Shown here: positions 28,910 to 37,685 of the stretch, piece by piece
Position numbering within the stretch: the first letter of the stretch is position 1
Layout: each line of letters starts with the position of its first letter
Assembly (NCBI RefSeq): GCF_018780385.1
Contig: NZ_JADMJO010000004.1
Coordinates: 99,378-163,377, forward strand
Origin: Hydrogenophaga sp.
GTDB lineage: Bacteria > Pseudomonadota > Gammaproteobacteria > Burkholderiales > Burkholderiaceae_C
DNA length: 64,000 nucleotides
Direction of reading: 5' to 3'
The notes under the pieces: generated by a model
The model's database searches: none
Told to the model about the DNA's origin: nothing
The model's input: only the letters and a program-made list of their open reading frames with translations
Program-made: the position numbers and the translations under genes

Positions 28910-30721
28910 TCACTGCACCGGTGGCGTGCAGGCCAGCACCTCGTCCATGGTGGTCAGGCCCTCGGCCACGCGCATGGCGCCGGCCAGCCGCAGCGGGCGC
29001 ATGCCGTCGGCCACGGCCTGTTTGCGCAGCGCATCCAGACGCGGTTCGCGGCTGACCTTGTCCTTGAACGATTCGGTGACCGTGAGCAGCTCGTACAGAC
29101 CCATGCGACCGCGAAACCCGGTCATGCGGCAATCGACACAACCCACCGGCTGGTAAGGCCGATAAGTGCCGCTGATCTGCCAGGGCTTGACCAGCTCGGC
29201 CAGCGATTCGCGTGATGTGGCGGCCTGGGTCTTGTCCTGCTGTGTTCTGCAGGCCAGGCACAGCGTGCGCACCAGGCGCTGCGCGAGCACGCCGAGCACC
29301 GTGGCGTTGATGAGGTAGGGCGGAATGCCCAGCTCCATCAGCCGCATGATGGCCGAGGGCGCGTCGTTGGTGTGCAGCGTGGTGAACACCAGGTGGCCGG
29401 TGAGCGCGGCCTGCACCGCCATCTCGGCGGTGGCAAGATCGCGCACCTCGCCCACCATGATGATGTCCGGGTCCTGCCGCATGAGGGCGCGCAGGCCCTG
29501 CGCAAAGTCCAGGTCCAGGTGGGCCTGCACCTGCGTCTGGTTGAAGGCCGGTTCGATCATCTCGATCGGGTCTTCCACCGTGCTCACATTCACCTCTTCG
29601 GTGGCCAGGCGCTTGAGCGTGGCGTAGAGCGTGGTGGTCTTGCCCGACCCGGTGGGCCCGGTCACCAGCACGATGCCGTGCGGGTGTTTCGTGAGGCCTT
29701 CCCAGCGCTGTGCGTCGTGGGCGGCGAAGCCCAGTGCACTGAGGTCCTTCACCGTCGACTCAGGGTCGAAGATGCGCATGACAAGCTTTTCACCAAACGC
29801 GGTGGGCAGCGTGGACAGGCGCATTTCCACCTCTTCACCACGCACGCCCGCCACGCCGGGGCGCAGCGTCTTGATGCGGCCGTCCTGCGGGCGGCGGCGC
29901 TCCACCACGTCCATGCGCCCGAGCAATTTGATGCGCGCGGTCATGGCGGTGAGCACGCCAATGGGCATCTGGTAGACCGGGTGCAGAACACCGTCGATGC
30001 GGAAGCGGATCACGCCCTGCTCGCGCCGTGGCTCCAGATGGATGTCGCTGGCGCGCTGGTCGAAGGCGTACTGCCACAGCCAGTCGACCACCTGCACCAC
30101 GCCCTGGTCGTTGGCGTCGAGCTGCTTGTTGGCCTTGCCCAGCTCCACCAGTTGCTCGAAGCTGCCGAAGCCATTCTGCCCACCGCTCTTGCTGGCTGCG
30201 CGCACCGACTTGGCGAGTGCAAAAAACTCGGCGGTGAAGCTGTTGATGGCTTGTGGGCTGGCGAGCACCAACCGCACGTTCTTGCGCGTCTGGCGCTGCA
30301 CCTCGGGCACCCAGTCGCGGATGTAGGGTTCGGCCGTGGCCACCACCACCTCGGTCGGGCTCACCTGCACCGGCAGCACCTTGTGGCGCTCGGCATAGGC
30401 CGCACTCATCACGTCGGCCACCTTGCCCACGTCCACCTTGAGCGGGTCGATGCGCATGTAGTCCAGCCCGCTGCGCGTGGCCAGCCACTGGGTGAGCATC
30501 TCCACATCGAGCACATGGCTGTCGGCCTTGCGCGCCATGCCCACCACCGACAGGCGTTGCAACGGATGCTGCGCGCTGTGCGCCGAAGCGCAACGCGCCA
30601 CGGTGCGCTCGGCCTCGGCGCTGGAGATCACGCCATCATCCTGCAGCCACTGCACGAGCATTCGCCAGTCCAGTGGACCCGTGTGGTCTGTTGCTGCCGG
30701 GGATCTGGTGGTTTGTTTCAT
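28910..30721 (-). CDS. GspE/PilB-family secretion or pilus assembly ATPase (orphan)
   Basis: Type II secretion/type IV pilus AAA ATPase of 603 residues. The N-terminal 150 residues form the T2SSE-N domain. The catalytic domain has Walker A GPTGSGKTTTLYATLK near 345, an Asp box (TVEDPIEM), Walker B with DPDIIMVGEVRD near 405, a His box (TGHLVFTTLHTND), and the zinc-binding CLAC...CVDC tetracysteine near 490-520. No other gsp or pil gene is in the window, so its partner machine is elsewhere. The start is uncertain: ATG at 30721, or a TTG at 30736 overlapping the upstream gene. It is the second gene of a two-gene unit with the spermidine-synthase-like protein. Confidence 0.88.
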   Translation of the reverse strand: MKQTTRSPAATDHTGPLDWRMLVQWLQDDGVISSAEAERTVARCASAHSAQHPLQRLSVVGMARKADSHVLDVEMLTQWLATRSGLDYMRIDPLKVDVGKVADVMSAAYAERHKVLPVQVSPTEVVVATAEPYIRDWVPEVQRQTRKNVRLVLASPQAINSFTAEFFALAKSVRAASKSGGQNGFGSFEQLVELGKANKQLDANDQGVVQVVDWLWQYAFDQRASDIHLEPRREQGVIRFRIDGVLHPVYQMPIGVLTAMTARIKLLGRMDVVERRRPQDGRIKTLRPGVAGVRGEEVEMRLSTLPTAFGEKLVMRIFDPESTVKDLSALGFAAHDAQRWEGLTKHPHGIVLVTGPTGSGKTTTLYATLKRLATEEVNVSTVEDPIEMIEPAFNQTQVQAHLDLDFAQGLRALMRQDPDIIMVGEVRDLATAEMAVQAALTGHLVFTTLHTNDAPSAIMRLMELGIPPYLINATVLGVLAQRLVRTLCLACRTQQDKTQAATSRESLAELVKPWQISGTYRPYQPVGCVDCRMTGFRGRMGLYELLTVTESFKDKVSREPRLDALRKQAVADGMRPLRLAGAMRVAEGLTTMDEVLACTPPVQ

Positions 30722-30728
30722 GGGCGTT

Positions 30729-31511
30729 TCAGGCAACGGGTTTGAACAGCTTCAACCACTTGACCGCAGGCAGGCCCCAGCGTTCCTGCACAAGCTCGGC
30801 CCGCGCCAGCAGCTGCATGCGCGTAGGCCGGTGCGGCGTGCGCTGGGCCAGCACCACGGTATTGCCTTCGCGCGTGGGCTTGAAGGCCCACACGGCGTCG
30901 TCACCGAAAGCGGCGCACAGGCTTTGCAGCGAGCGTTCGTAGCTGGCGTCGCGCCCGAACAGGTTGACCGTGAGGCAGCCTTCGTCGGTGAGGGCGTTGC
31001 GGCAGTCGGCGTAGAAATCGGGGCTGTCGAGCACGGGTGCGGCAGCCTCATGGTCGTACAGGTCCACCTGCAGCGCGTCGTAGGCACCCAGATGGTCGGC
31101 CCGGCGGATCTCCTCGCCCGCGTCGGCCAGCACCACGCGCAGCTTGGGCCCGTCGGCAGGCAGCTTGAACCAGCTGCGGCACACCACCACCACCTGCGGG
31201 TTGATCTCGATGGCGGTGGTGTCCATGCGCAGCTTCTTGAAGCAGAACTTGGTGAGCGCGGCCGACCCCAGGCCGAGCTGCAGGGCACGGCGTTTGCCCA
31301 CCGAATCGGGTTCCACGAACAGCAACCAGGCCATCATGCGCTGGACGTAGTCGAGCTCGATGTCGAACGGTGCGTCCAGCAGCATGGAGCCCTGGATCCA
31401 CTCGGTGCCCAGGTGCAGAAAGCGCACCTCGCTGTCTTCGGAGATGGTCACGTCGGGCAAGGTTTGCACCGTGCTTCGCTTGCGGGCGGCGGCGTTGGCG
31501 CCGGCCTTCAT
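30729..31511 (-). CDS. Spermidine-synthase-like (PABS fold) protein
   Basis: A 260-residue protein with a Rossmann-type SAM/dcSAM-binding domain: ALQLGLGSAALTKFCFKKL near 95, the acidic strand end TAIEINPQVV near 120, and DALQVDLYDHEAAAPVLDS near 160. The aminopropyltransferase gate-keeping motif is DLYDHEA in place of the D(S/T)xDP of true polyamine synthases, so it may be a related methyltransferase. Start is ATG at 31511; an alternative lies nine codons earlier. The frame further upstream crosses the divergent channel gene and is spurious. It precedes the GspE-type gene by only seven bases. Confidence 0.75.
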   Translation of the reverse strand: MKAGANAAARKRSTVQTLPDVTISEDSEVRFLHLGTEWIQGSMLLDAPFDIELDYVQRMMAWLLFVEPDSVGKRRALQLGLGSAALTKFCFKKLRMDTTAIEINPQVVVVCRSWFKLPADGPKLRVVLADAGEEIRRADHLGAYDALQVDLYDHEAAAPVLDSPDFYADCRNALTDEGCLTVNLFGRDASYERSLQSLCAAFGDDAVWAFKPTREGNTVVLAQRTPHRPTRMQLLARAELVQERWGLPAVKWLKLFKPVA

Positions 31512-31650
31512 GCGGCAACCCCACCCGCGCAAAGGCATGGCCTGGAGCACAATGCGTCGGTCATGGGGGGCAGGGCATCGAAGGGATTCGGTTCCCCGCG
31601 CGGGTGAGGTGAGTGCTGCATCTTTGTATCCGACCTTGGGAGGAATGATT

Positions 31651-32466
31651 ATGAACACGGAAGTCATCTGGGATTTTCTCGTCACGCAGGGCGCGGACTT
31701 CGGCCTCAAGGTGCTCGGCGCCATTGCGGCCTGGATCGTGGGGCGCTGGCTGATCGGCATTGCCGTGGGCCTGATGGGGCGGGCGATGGAGAAGGGCCGC
31801 AAGCTCGACCAGACGCTGATCCACTACCTCAAGTCCATCATCTCGGTGCTGCTGACCATCGTCCTGATCCTCGCGATCCTGGACATCTTCGGCGTGCGCA
31901 CCACCTCGTTCGCGGCCTTGCTGGCGGGCGCGGGCCTGGCCATCGGCGTGGCCTGGAGCGGGATGCTGGCGAACTTCGCGGCGGGCATCTTCCTGCAGGT
32001 GCTGCGGCCCTACAAGGTGGGTGATTTCATCTGCGCCGGCGGCACCACCGGCACCGTGAAAGAGCTCGGCCTGTTCGCCACCACCATCCTCACGCCCGAC
32101 AACGTCACCACCATCGTGGGCAACAACAAGGTGTTCTCCGACAACATCCAGAACTTCAGCCATGAACCGTTTCGCCGCGTGGACTGCCTGGCGAAGGTGG
32201 CGAACAGCGTGGACGTGAACGACGCCATGGCGCGCTTGCGCGTGGCGGTGGCCGCGATCCCCAACGTGGTCGCGTCGCCCGCACCCGATGTGGAGATCCT
32301 GCAGTTCACGCCCGAAGGCCCCCTTTTGTGCGTGCGGCCCTACACGCACACCGACCACTACTGGCAGGTCTACTTCGACACGCACAAGGCGGTGGTGAGC
32401 ACGTTTGGCGCGGCGGGGTATCCGGTGCCCGAGACACCTGTTGCTCATCGAACTGTGCCTGTCTGA
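31651..32466 (+). CDS. Small-conductance mechanosensitive channel (MscS family)
   Basis: Inner-membrane tension-gated channel, 271 residues, close to E. coli MscS (286). It has three transmembrane segments (about 15-40, 60-85, 90-115); the pore-lining TM3 is GAGLAIGVAWSGMLANFAAG near 93. The beta domain follows (RPYKVGDFICAGGTTGTVKE near 124, LTPDNVTTIVGNNKVFSDNI near 150). GGGAGG is seven bases before the chosen ATG; an in-frame ATG two codons earlier is too close to it. It releases solutes on hypo-osmotic shock. The structured element copy C follows its stop by 17 bases. Confidence 0.92.
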   Translation: MNTEVIWDFLVTQGADFGLKVLGAIAAWIVGRWLIGIAVGLMGRAMEKGRKLDQTLIHYLKSIISVLLTIVLILAILDIFGVRTTSFAALLAGAGLAIGVAWSGMLANFAAGIFLQVLRPYKVGDFICAGGTTGTVKELGLFATTILTPDNVTTIVGNNKVFSDNIQNFSHEPFRRVDCLAKVANSVDVNDAMARLRVAVAAIPNVVASPAPDVEILQFTPEGPLLCVRPYTHTDHYWQVYFDTHKAVVSTFGAAGYPVPETPVAHRTVPV

Positions 32467-32483
32467 GTTTTTCTCCGGCGGCT

Positions 32484-32593
32484 CCCTGTCGCTCACTGCG
32501 GGGCGGCCGACTCCGTGAATGTCCCCCGGGTCGGCTGCGCCGCCCCTCCTCCTTGATTTCGCTGCGTCGGCCAACCCGCTGTGAGCGACAGGG
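32484..32593 (+). ncRNA. Structured 3'-end element, copy C
   Basis: Outer helix CCCTGTCGCTCAC (32484-32496) with GTGAGCGACAGGG (32581-32593), second helix GGCCGAC/GTCGGCC, and apical hairpin GGG-T-CGGC-TGC-GCCG-CCC with a bulged T. The conserved strands are TCCGTGAATGTCCCCC and TCCTCCTTGATTTCGCTGC. It starts 17 bases after the stop of the MscS channel gene, in sense. Confidence 0.75.
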
Positions 32594-32681
32594 TTGGTAT
32601 GCGAAAAGATGGCGCGCCAACATCCGGCTCAAGCCGCTGCACCGGTGCAGCGAGCCCGCGACGACCATCGAGCGGAAAACC

Positions 32682-33170
32682 TCAAGAGTGACGCAACAAC
32701 ACCTCAGACCAGGCCGCCAACTTCCGATCAAAGCTCCAGCTCGCATTCGCCGGGCTGGTGGACGGCAGCTTGTAAACCGGCAAGCCCAGCTTCTCCGTGT
32801 GCCGCGCATGGCGAAAACTCTCGCCACCGTTGTGCGCGATCGCTTCGAGCAACGGACACGAGCGCAACACCCACGCAAAATCGTTGAGCTCCGCTTTCTG
32901 GATATTCACGTCCAGACTGCCTTCGCGCTCGCAAGCGCCGTACACATCCCACACGCCCAGACCATGCGCCTGCAAGGCGGCCACACGCTCGGGGTAGGCC
33001 ATGGTCGGCAGTGGCAACTGCCACAACGCACCGAGGATTTTCCAGAAATGGTTCTGCGGATGACCGTAGTACTGCTGCGCGCGCAACGACGCCACACCGG
33101 GGAAACTGCCCAGCACCAGCACACGCGTGTTTGCATCGAGCACCGGCGGCAAGCCCTGCAAGCGGCTCAT
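32682..33170 (-). CDS. DNA-deoxyinosine/uracil glycosylase (UDG superfamily)
   Basis: Base-excision repair enzyme of the uracil-DNA glycosylase superfamily, 162 residues. The N-terminal VLVLGSFPGVASLRAQQYYG (about 17-36) carries motif 1, QNHFW near 40 follows, and the C-terminal motif is YKLPSTSPANASWSFDRKLA near 134. This layout matches the family annotated as DNA-deoxyinosine glycosylase (family 6 like). The ATG overlaps the tatD stop (ATGA), so the two are co-translated. The downstream gap contains structured element C. Confidence 0.85.
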   Translation of the reverse strand: MSRLQGLPPVLDANTRVLVLGSFPGVASLRAQQYYGHPQNHFWKILGALWQLPLPTMAYPERVAALQAHGLGVWDVYGACEREGSLDVNIQKAELNDFAWVLRSCPLLEAIAHNGGESFRHARHTEKLGLPVYKLPSTSPANASWSFDRKLAAWSEVLLRHS

Positions 33171-34009
33171 GCGGCTGCTGCCAGCGCCGCCAGTCGCGGC
33201 AATGCGGCCAGGGCATTGGCCGTGGTGGCCTTCATCAACGCATCGACCGGCATGCCGCGCAGCTCGGCCACCACCCCACCGATGCGCGGCAGCTCGGCCG
33301 GGCTGTTGACGCCTTGCGCCCGGCCCGCTGCGCGTTGGGCCGCCGTGGCGTAGAGCCAGTGCGGCGGAATGTCGGGCGCGTCGGTCTCCAGCACCAACGC
33401 ATCCAACGGCAGCTCGGCGGCCAATCGGCGCAACTGCCGCGCAGGCTCAAACGTGCAGGCCCCACCAAAGCCCAGCTTGAAGCCCAACCCGACAAACGCC
33501 TGGGCCTGCTGTTCACTGCCATTGAACGCGTGCGCAATGCCGGCCACCGGCAGCTCGCGCAGATGCTTGAGCAACTGGTCGGCGCTGCGCCGCACGTGCA
33601 CGATCACCGGCAGGCGGTGCTTGCGCGCCAGCCGCAGTTGCGCGCGGTAGAAATAGGCCTGTCGTTCGCGCATCTCGGGCGTGCACAGCGCGGGTACGAA
33701 GAAATCAAGCCCGATCTCGCCCACGGCCACCAGCCGCGGATCGTCGCGATGCTCGGTCAGCATGGCATCAAGCGCATCCAGATCGGTGTCTTGTGCGCGC
33801 GGCACACACAGCGGGTGGATGCCCAGTGCGTAGGCGTCACCCAGCCGGTGCGCAAGCCGGCGCACGGTGTCGAAGTTGGAGCGCTCCACCGCCGGGATCA
33901 CGCACAGGCCCACGCCGAGCGCGGCCGCGCGCTCGCGCAGGCTCAGTGCAAGAGCATGATCGGCGCCGAACTCAGGCGCATCCAGATGGCAGTGTGTGTC
34001 GATCCACAT
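33167..34009 (-). CDS. TatD-family metal-dependent DNase
   Basis: TIM-barrel amidohydrolase-fold nuclease, 280 residues. Metal ligands are visible: HCHLD at residues 5-9, GEIGLDFF near 93 (Glu), VIVHVRRS near 128 (His), GIAHAFNGSEQQ near 153 (His) and LETDAPDIPP near 203 (Asp). The start MWIDTHCHLD at 34009 is typical; the frame extends 18 codons upstream but is unsupported. Together with the DNA glycosylase that follows, overlapping by four bases, it forms a small DNA-repair unit. It is divergent from the META lipoprotein (69 bases). Confidence 0.91.
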   Translation of the reverse strand: MWIDTHCHLDAPEFGADHALALSLRERAAALGVGLCVIPAVERSNFDTVRRLAHRLGDAYALGIHPLCVPRAQDTDLDALDAMLTEHRDDPRLVAVGEIGLDFFVPALCTPEMRERQAYFYRAQLRLARKHRLPVIVHVRRSADQLLKHLRELPVAGIAHAFNGSEQQAQAFVGLGFKLGFGGACTFEPARQLRRLAAELPLDALVLETDAPDIPPHWLYATAAQRAAGRAQGVNSPAELPRIGGVVAELRGMPVDALMKATTANALAALPRLAALAAAA

Positions 34010-34078
34010 GGCGGTATAACGACCATTGTGCCGGCAAGGCTCTCGCGCGCCGGCATCCCGCAACAGGAAGGAACCACC

Positions 34079-34504
34079 ATGTCACCCACGCCCCGCCTCG
34101 CCTGGCTCGCCGCTCCCGTGCTGATGGCACTCACCGCCTGCGCCATGCCCGGCGCGCCCGACGCAGCGCCGCTGGTGGGCAGCGAGTGGCGGCTGGAAGA
34201 CATGGGCGGGCGCGGCGCGCTCGACACCGTGCAGGCCACCCTCGCCTTTCCCGAGGCCGGGCGCGTGGCGGGCAACAGCTCGTGCAACCGCTTTTTCGGT
34301 TCATACACGCTGATGCAGGACCGCATTGCGCTGGGACAGCTGGGTGGCACGCGCATGGCGTGTGCGCCGGCGGTGGACGAGCAGGAAACGCGCTACCTGG
34401 ACGCACTGCAGAAGGCACAGCGACTGGAAGTGAAGGGCAAGACGATGCTGATGCACGTGCAGGGGCTGGAGAAACCCCTGCGTTTCACAAGAACGAAGCC
34501 TTGA
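34079..34504 (+). CDS. META-domain (HslJ-like) lipoprotein
   Basis: A 141-residue exported protein. The signal MSPTPRLAWLAAPVLMALTAC has a lipobox (ALTAC) with the Cys near residue 20. The META fold follows: VGSEWRLEDMGG near 37, AGNSSCNRFFGSYTL near 65 and GGTRMACAPAVDEQE near 90, with the two cysteines conserved in HslJ-like proteins. Family members are outer-membrane or periplasmic and have been linked to novobiocin resistance and heat shock in E. coli; the molecular role is unknown. GGAAGG is seven bases before the ATG. Confidence 0.87.
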   Translation: MSPTPRLAWLAAPVLMALTACAMPGAPDAAPLVGSEWRLEDMGGRGALDTVQATLAFPEAGRVAGNSSCNRFFGSYTLMQDRIALGQLGGTRMACAPAVDEQETRYLDALQKAQRLEVKGKTMLMHVQGLEKPLRFTRTKP

Positions 34505-34541
34505 ATCCCGACTTGCTGTCGGAGTAGCTTCGGATCAGGAG

Positions 34542-34613
34542 CACCGCGGAACCGGCTTTGCCGGGCCGCAGGTGCTGCCCCCTGGGCGGAGGCGCCGAAG
34601 GCGCTTCGGGGGA
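34542..34613 (-). repeat. Three-hairpin 3'-end repeat, copy 2
   Basis: Minus-strand copy starting 8 bases after the lolD stop: CCCCCGAAGCGCC-TTC-GGCGC, then GCCCAGGGGGC, then CTGCGG-CCGGC-AAA-GCCGG-TTCCGCGG. The last hairpin differs in stem bases from copies 3 and 4 (CTGGC-GGA-GCCAG) but keeps pairing. Confidence 0.75.
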
Positions 34614-34621
34614 GGTTCGAT

Positions 34622-35386
34622 TCAGGTCAGCACACCCGCTGTCAAGCGCAGCACGCGGTTGCAGCGCGCGGCCAGCGCTTCGTCGTGGGTGACGACGATG
34701 AAGGCCGTGCCTTGGTCGCGGGCGAGCTCCAGCATCAGTTGGAACACGCCTTCGGCGGTGTTGCGGTCCAGGTTGCCGGTGGGCTCGTCGGCCAGCACGC
34801 AGGCGGGCTGCGTGACCAGGGCCCGCGCAATCGCAACACGCTGGCGCTCGCCGCCCGAGAGCTCGGCCGGGCGGTGGCCCAGGCGCTCGGCCAGACCCAC
34901 ACGCGTGAGGATCTTTCTCGCCTGTTCGGCGGCCTCGGCACGCGGCATTCGGCGGATCCACAGCGGCATGGCCACGTTGTCACGTGCGCTGAACTCGGGC
35001 AACAGGTGGTGGAACTGGTAGACGAAACCCAGGTGCTGGTTGCGCAGCACGCCCTGCTGCGTGGCGCTCAGGCCCGACAGGGTTTGCCCCATGAGCTGCA
35101 CGCTGCCGCTGGTGGGTGCGTCCAGCCCGCCGAGCAGGTGCAGCAAGGTGCTCTTGCCGGAGCCGGAGGCCCCGACGATGGCCAGGGTTTCGCCCGCGCG
35201 CACCGTGAGGTCCACGCCAGTGAGAACGGTGACGTCGAGGCGGCCTTCGTGGAAGCGTTTGGTGAGGCCTGAGGCGCTCAACACCACGTCCGTTCGGGCT
35301 GAGCCTGTCGAAGCCCTGTTGTTCCGATCGTCCTGAGCTTGTCGAAGGGCAGGCTCAGGGCGAACGGGGGTGGTTTGATCACTCAT
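34622..35386 (-). CDS. lolD: Lipoprotein-releasing ABC transporter ATPase LolD, with repeat-derived N-terminus
   Basis: ATPase of the LolCDE-type complex that extracts lipoproteins from the inner membrane, 254 residues. Walker A is [16 protein letters not shown] near 70, the signature [16 protein letters not shown] near 167, Walker [12 protein letters not shown] near 190, and the H-loop is in VVTHDE. The ATP domain proper starts near residue 37 ([10 protein letters not shown]). Residues about 8-33 are encoded by a dispersed repeat, giving LRQAQDD and ASTGSART tracts typical of translated copies of it. The ATG overlaps the end of the lolC/E gene by eight bases, so initiation at 35386 is likely. 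Confidence 0.93.
   Translation of the reverse strand: MSDQTTPVRPEPALRQAQDDRNNRASTGSARTDVVLSASGLTKRFHEGRLDVTVLTGVDLTVRAGETLAIVGASGSGKSTLLHLLGGLDAPTSGSVQLMGQTLSGLSATQQGVLRNQHLGFVYQFHHLLPEFSARDNVAMPLWIRRMPRAEAAEQARKILTRVGLAERLGHRPAELSGGERQRVAIARALVTQPACVLADEPTGNLDRNTAEGVFQLMLELARDQGTAFIVVTHDEALAARCNRVLRLTAGVLT
35290..35367 (-). repeat. CTTCGACA-type repeat cluster inside lolD
   Basis: Three arms: two direct copies of the TGAGC(C/T)TGTCGAAG type (35290-35313 and 35324-35347), and an inverted arm GGCAGGCTCAGGGCGAACGG running to 35367. All three fall within the first 33 codons of lolD and keep its frame. The same repeat family is intergenic at 15552-15626 and 53461-53484. Confidence 0.85.
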
Positions 35387-36635
35387 AACGCAACGCCTCT
35401 GCAGGGTTGACGCGGCTTGCGCGCCAGCTCGGATAGATGGTGGCCAGGAAGGAAAGCACCAGCGAAATCACCGCCACCGGCAGGATGTCGGTCTGCTGCG
35501 GGTCACTGGGCATGCGGCTGATGAGGTAAATGTCCTGTGGCAGGAAGCTCGCGCCCAGCAGGCTTTCGAGTGCGGGCACCAGGGTGTCGATGTTGAAGGC
35601 GATGCCCAGGCCGAGCAGCAGGCCCGCGCCGGTACCGATCACGCCCACCATGGCGCCCTGCACCATGAACACGCCCATGATGCTTTGTGGGCTCGCGCCC
35701 AGCGTGCGCAGGATGGCGATGTCTGCGCGTTTGTCGGTCACCGTCATCACCAGTGTGGACACGAGGTTGAACGCCGCCACCGCCACGATCAGCGTGAGGA
35801 TGATGAACATCATGCGTTTTTCGAGCTGCACCGCGGCAAACCAGGTGCGGTTCTGGCGCGTCCAGTCGCGCACCAGCAGACCGGGGTCGAGGTCGGCGGC
35901 GATGGACACGGCCACCTCGCGCGCGGCGTGCAGGTCCTTGATCTTCACGCGCACCCCCGTCGGGCCTTCCACGCGAAAGATGCGCGCGGCATCTTCCTGG
36001 TGCAGCAGGGCCAGCGCCGAGTCGTATTCGTAGTGGCCTGAATCAAAGGTGCCCACCACCGTCATCTGGCGGATGCGCGGCACCACGCCGGCCGGCGTCA
36101 CTTGCCCACTCGGTGCAATGAGCGTCACGCTGTCACCGGCGATCACGCCCAGGCTGCGCGCGAGTTCCCCGCCCAGGATCACGCCGAATTCACCGGGCAC
36201 GAGACGCGGCAACACGGTGTCGGCCAACTGGGCCGCGAGCTCGGTCACCTTGGGCTCCAGCGCCGGGTCGATGCCGCGCACCAGTGCTCCTTTCATGTCT
36301 TCGCCGCGCGCGATCAACGCCTGCGCACCCACAAAGGGCGCTGCGCCCACCACATCGGGGTGGCGCTCGATTTTTGCCAGCGTGTCGGCGAGATTCGGGA
36401 TGGCCTGGCCGCCGGGCTCGAACACCTCGATGTGCGAGAGCACACCGAGCATGCGGTCGCGTACTTCCTTCTGGAAGCCGTTCATGACCGACAGCACGAT
36501 GATCAGCGCGGCCACACCCAGCGCGATGCCCAACATGGACACACCCGAGATGAAGGAAATGAAGCCGTTGCGCCGGGTGGCGCGGCCGGCGCGCGTGTAG
36601 CGCCAGCCAAGAATGAGTTCGTAGGGAGTTTGCAT
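35379..36635 (-). CDS. Lipoprotein-releasing ABC transporter permease, LolC/LolE family
   Basis: Inner-membrane permease of the Lol lipoprotein-sorting complex, 418 residues. The N-terminal TM ([20 protein letters not shown] near 24), a large periplasmic domain (about 50-270) and three C-terminal TMs (near 275, 325, 380) match LolC/E. The ending [16 protein letters not shown] is characteristic. The start [17 protein letters not shown] at 36635 is typical and preceded by a modest GGGAG. Only one permease gene sits beside lolD, so this is probably the single LolF-type homodimeric arrangement, though a second permease elsewhere cannot be excluded. Confidence 0.92.
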   Translation of the reverse strand: MQTPYELILGWRYTRAGRATRRNGFISFISGVSMLGIALGVAALIIVLSVMNGFQKEVRDRMLGVLSHIEVFEPGGQAIPNLADTLAKIERHPDVVGAAPFVGAQALIARGEDMKGALVRGIDPALEPKVTELAAQLADTVLPRLVPGEFGVILGGELARSLGVIAGDSVTLIAPSGQVTPAGVVPRIRQMTVVGTFDSGHYEYDSALALLHQEDAARIFRVEGPTGVRVKIKDLHAAREVAVSIAADLDPGLLVRDWTRQNRTWFAAVQLEKRMMFIILTLIVAVAAFNLVSTLVMTVTDKRADIAILRTLGASPQSIMGVFMVQGAMVGVIGTGAGLLLGLGIAFNIDTLVPALESLLGASFLPQDIYLISRMPSDPQQTDILPVAVISLVLSFLATIYPSWRASRVNPAEALRYE

Positions 36636-36677
36636 GTGAGGTCCAGCGGGCATTGTGGCATCCCCGACAATCGTGTC

Positions 36678-37685
36678 ATGCCCGTTCCCCACATGGCCTC
36701 TGAGCCTGCCACGCACCTGCTGGTTCCTTTCGCCAGCGCCAGCGACCCCGCTTGCCGGGCGGCGCTGCCGGGCTTGCAGTTGCCCCACCTAACCGCCTTG
36801 CTGGCCGAACTTCAACCCACACACACCGATGCCGGCACCGACGGTGGATCCGACCACAGCCTGAGCCCACCCCACGAACGCGCGCTGGCCCAGGCCATCG
36901 GCCTGGTGCGGGCGGACGGCTCGGCCTACCCCGACGGCCTGCTGCCCTGGGCCGCAGCGGCCAGTGCCGAGCCTGGGCAAGCCCAAGCCTGGTTCACGCT
37001 CTGCCATTTCCAGGTCGGCATGGAGCAGGTGACGCTGCTGCCCGGTGACCAGCTGGGCCTGACCGACGAACACGCCCGCCCGTTGTTCGATGCACTCGCG
37101 CCTTACTGCGCAGAGGACGGCATCACGCTGCGCTACGAGTCAGCCACGCGCTGGCACGCCAGCGGCGAGGTGCTGCGCGGCATCGCCTGTGCCAGCCTGG
37201 ACCGTGTGGGCGGCCGCTCGGTCGAGGCCTGGATGACCAACAGCGCGGCCAATCCGGCGGGCGGTCAACTGCTCAAGCGGTTGCAGAGCGAAGCGCAGAT
37301 GCTGTTCTACACACACCCGGCATTTGATGCGCGCGAGGCGCTGCGCCTGCACCCGGTCAACGGCTTCTGGCTCAGTGGCGCAGGCGCCATCGACCACCCG
37401 ACAACGTTGCGACCACCACCCACCATGCCGGACGCCCTGCGCAATGCGGCCCTGCAGGCCGACTGGACGCGTTGGAAAGACGCCTGGGCTGCGCTGGACA
37501 CCAGCGACATCAAAGACATGTTGGATCGCGCGCGCCGCGGCGAGCCGGTCACACTCACGCTGTGTGGCGAGCGGGTGGCGCAGCGCTTCGCCAACGCACC
37601 GCGCGGCGCCGTGGCGCGCGCCGGTCGCCTCATCAAACACTGGCTGGGCAACGCCCCGACCTGGAAGACCCTGGAAACCCTATGA
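36678..37685 (+). CDS. Conserved protein of unknown function upstream of recJ
   Basis: I do not recognise a characterised family. The protein has 335 residues, no signal peptide or membrane segment, and is acidic with many Ala and Leu. Notable segments are LLVPFASASDPACRAALPGL near the start, AWFTLCHFQVGMEQVTLLPG near 105, and NGFWLSGAGAIDHP near 228. Similar proteins sit directly ahead of recJ in related bacteria, sometimes labelled phosphoglycerate-mutase-like; I see no catalytic motif supporting that. The stop overlaps the recJ start as ATGA, so it is translationally coupled to a DNA-repair exonuclease. An alternative ATG lies five codons downstream at 36693. Confidence 0.75.
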   Translation: MPVPHMASEPATHLLVPFASASDPACRAALPGLQLPHLTALLAELQPTHTDAGTDGGSDHSLSPPHERALAQAIGLVRADGSAYPDGLLPWAAAASAEPGQAQAWFTLCHFQVGMEQVTLLPGDQLGLTDEHARPLFDALAPYCAEDGITLRYESATRWHASGEVLRGIACASLDRVGGRSVEAWMTNSAANPAGGQLLKRLQSEAQMLFYTHPAFDAREALRLHPVNGFWLSGAGAIDHPTTLRPPPTMPDALRNAALQADWTRWKDAWAALDTSDIKDMLDRARRGEPVTLTLCGERVAQRFANAPRGAVARAGRLIKHWLGNAPTWKTLETL

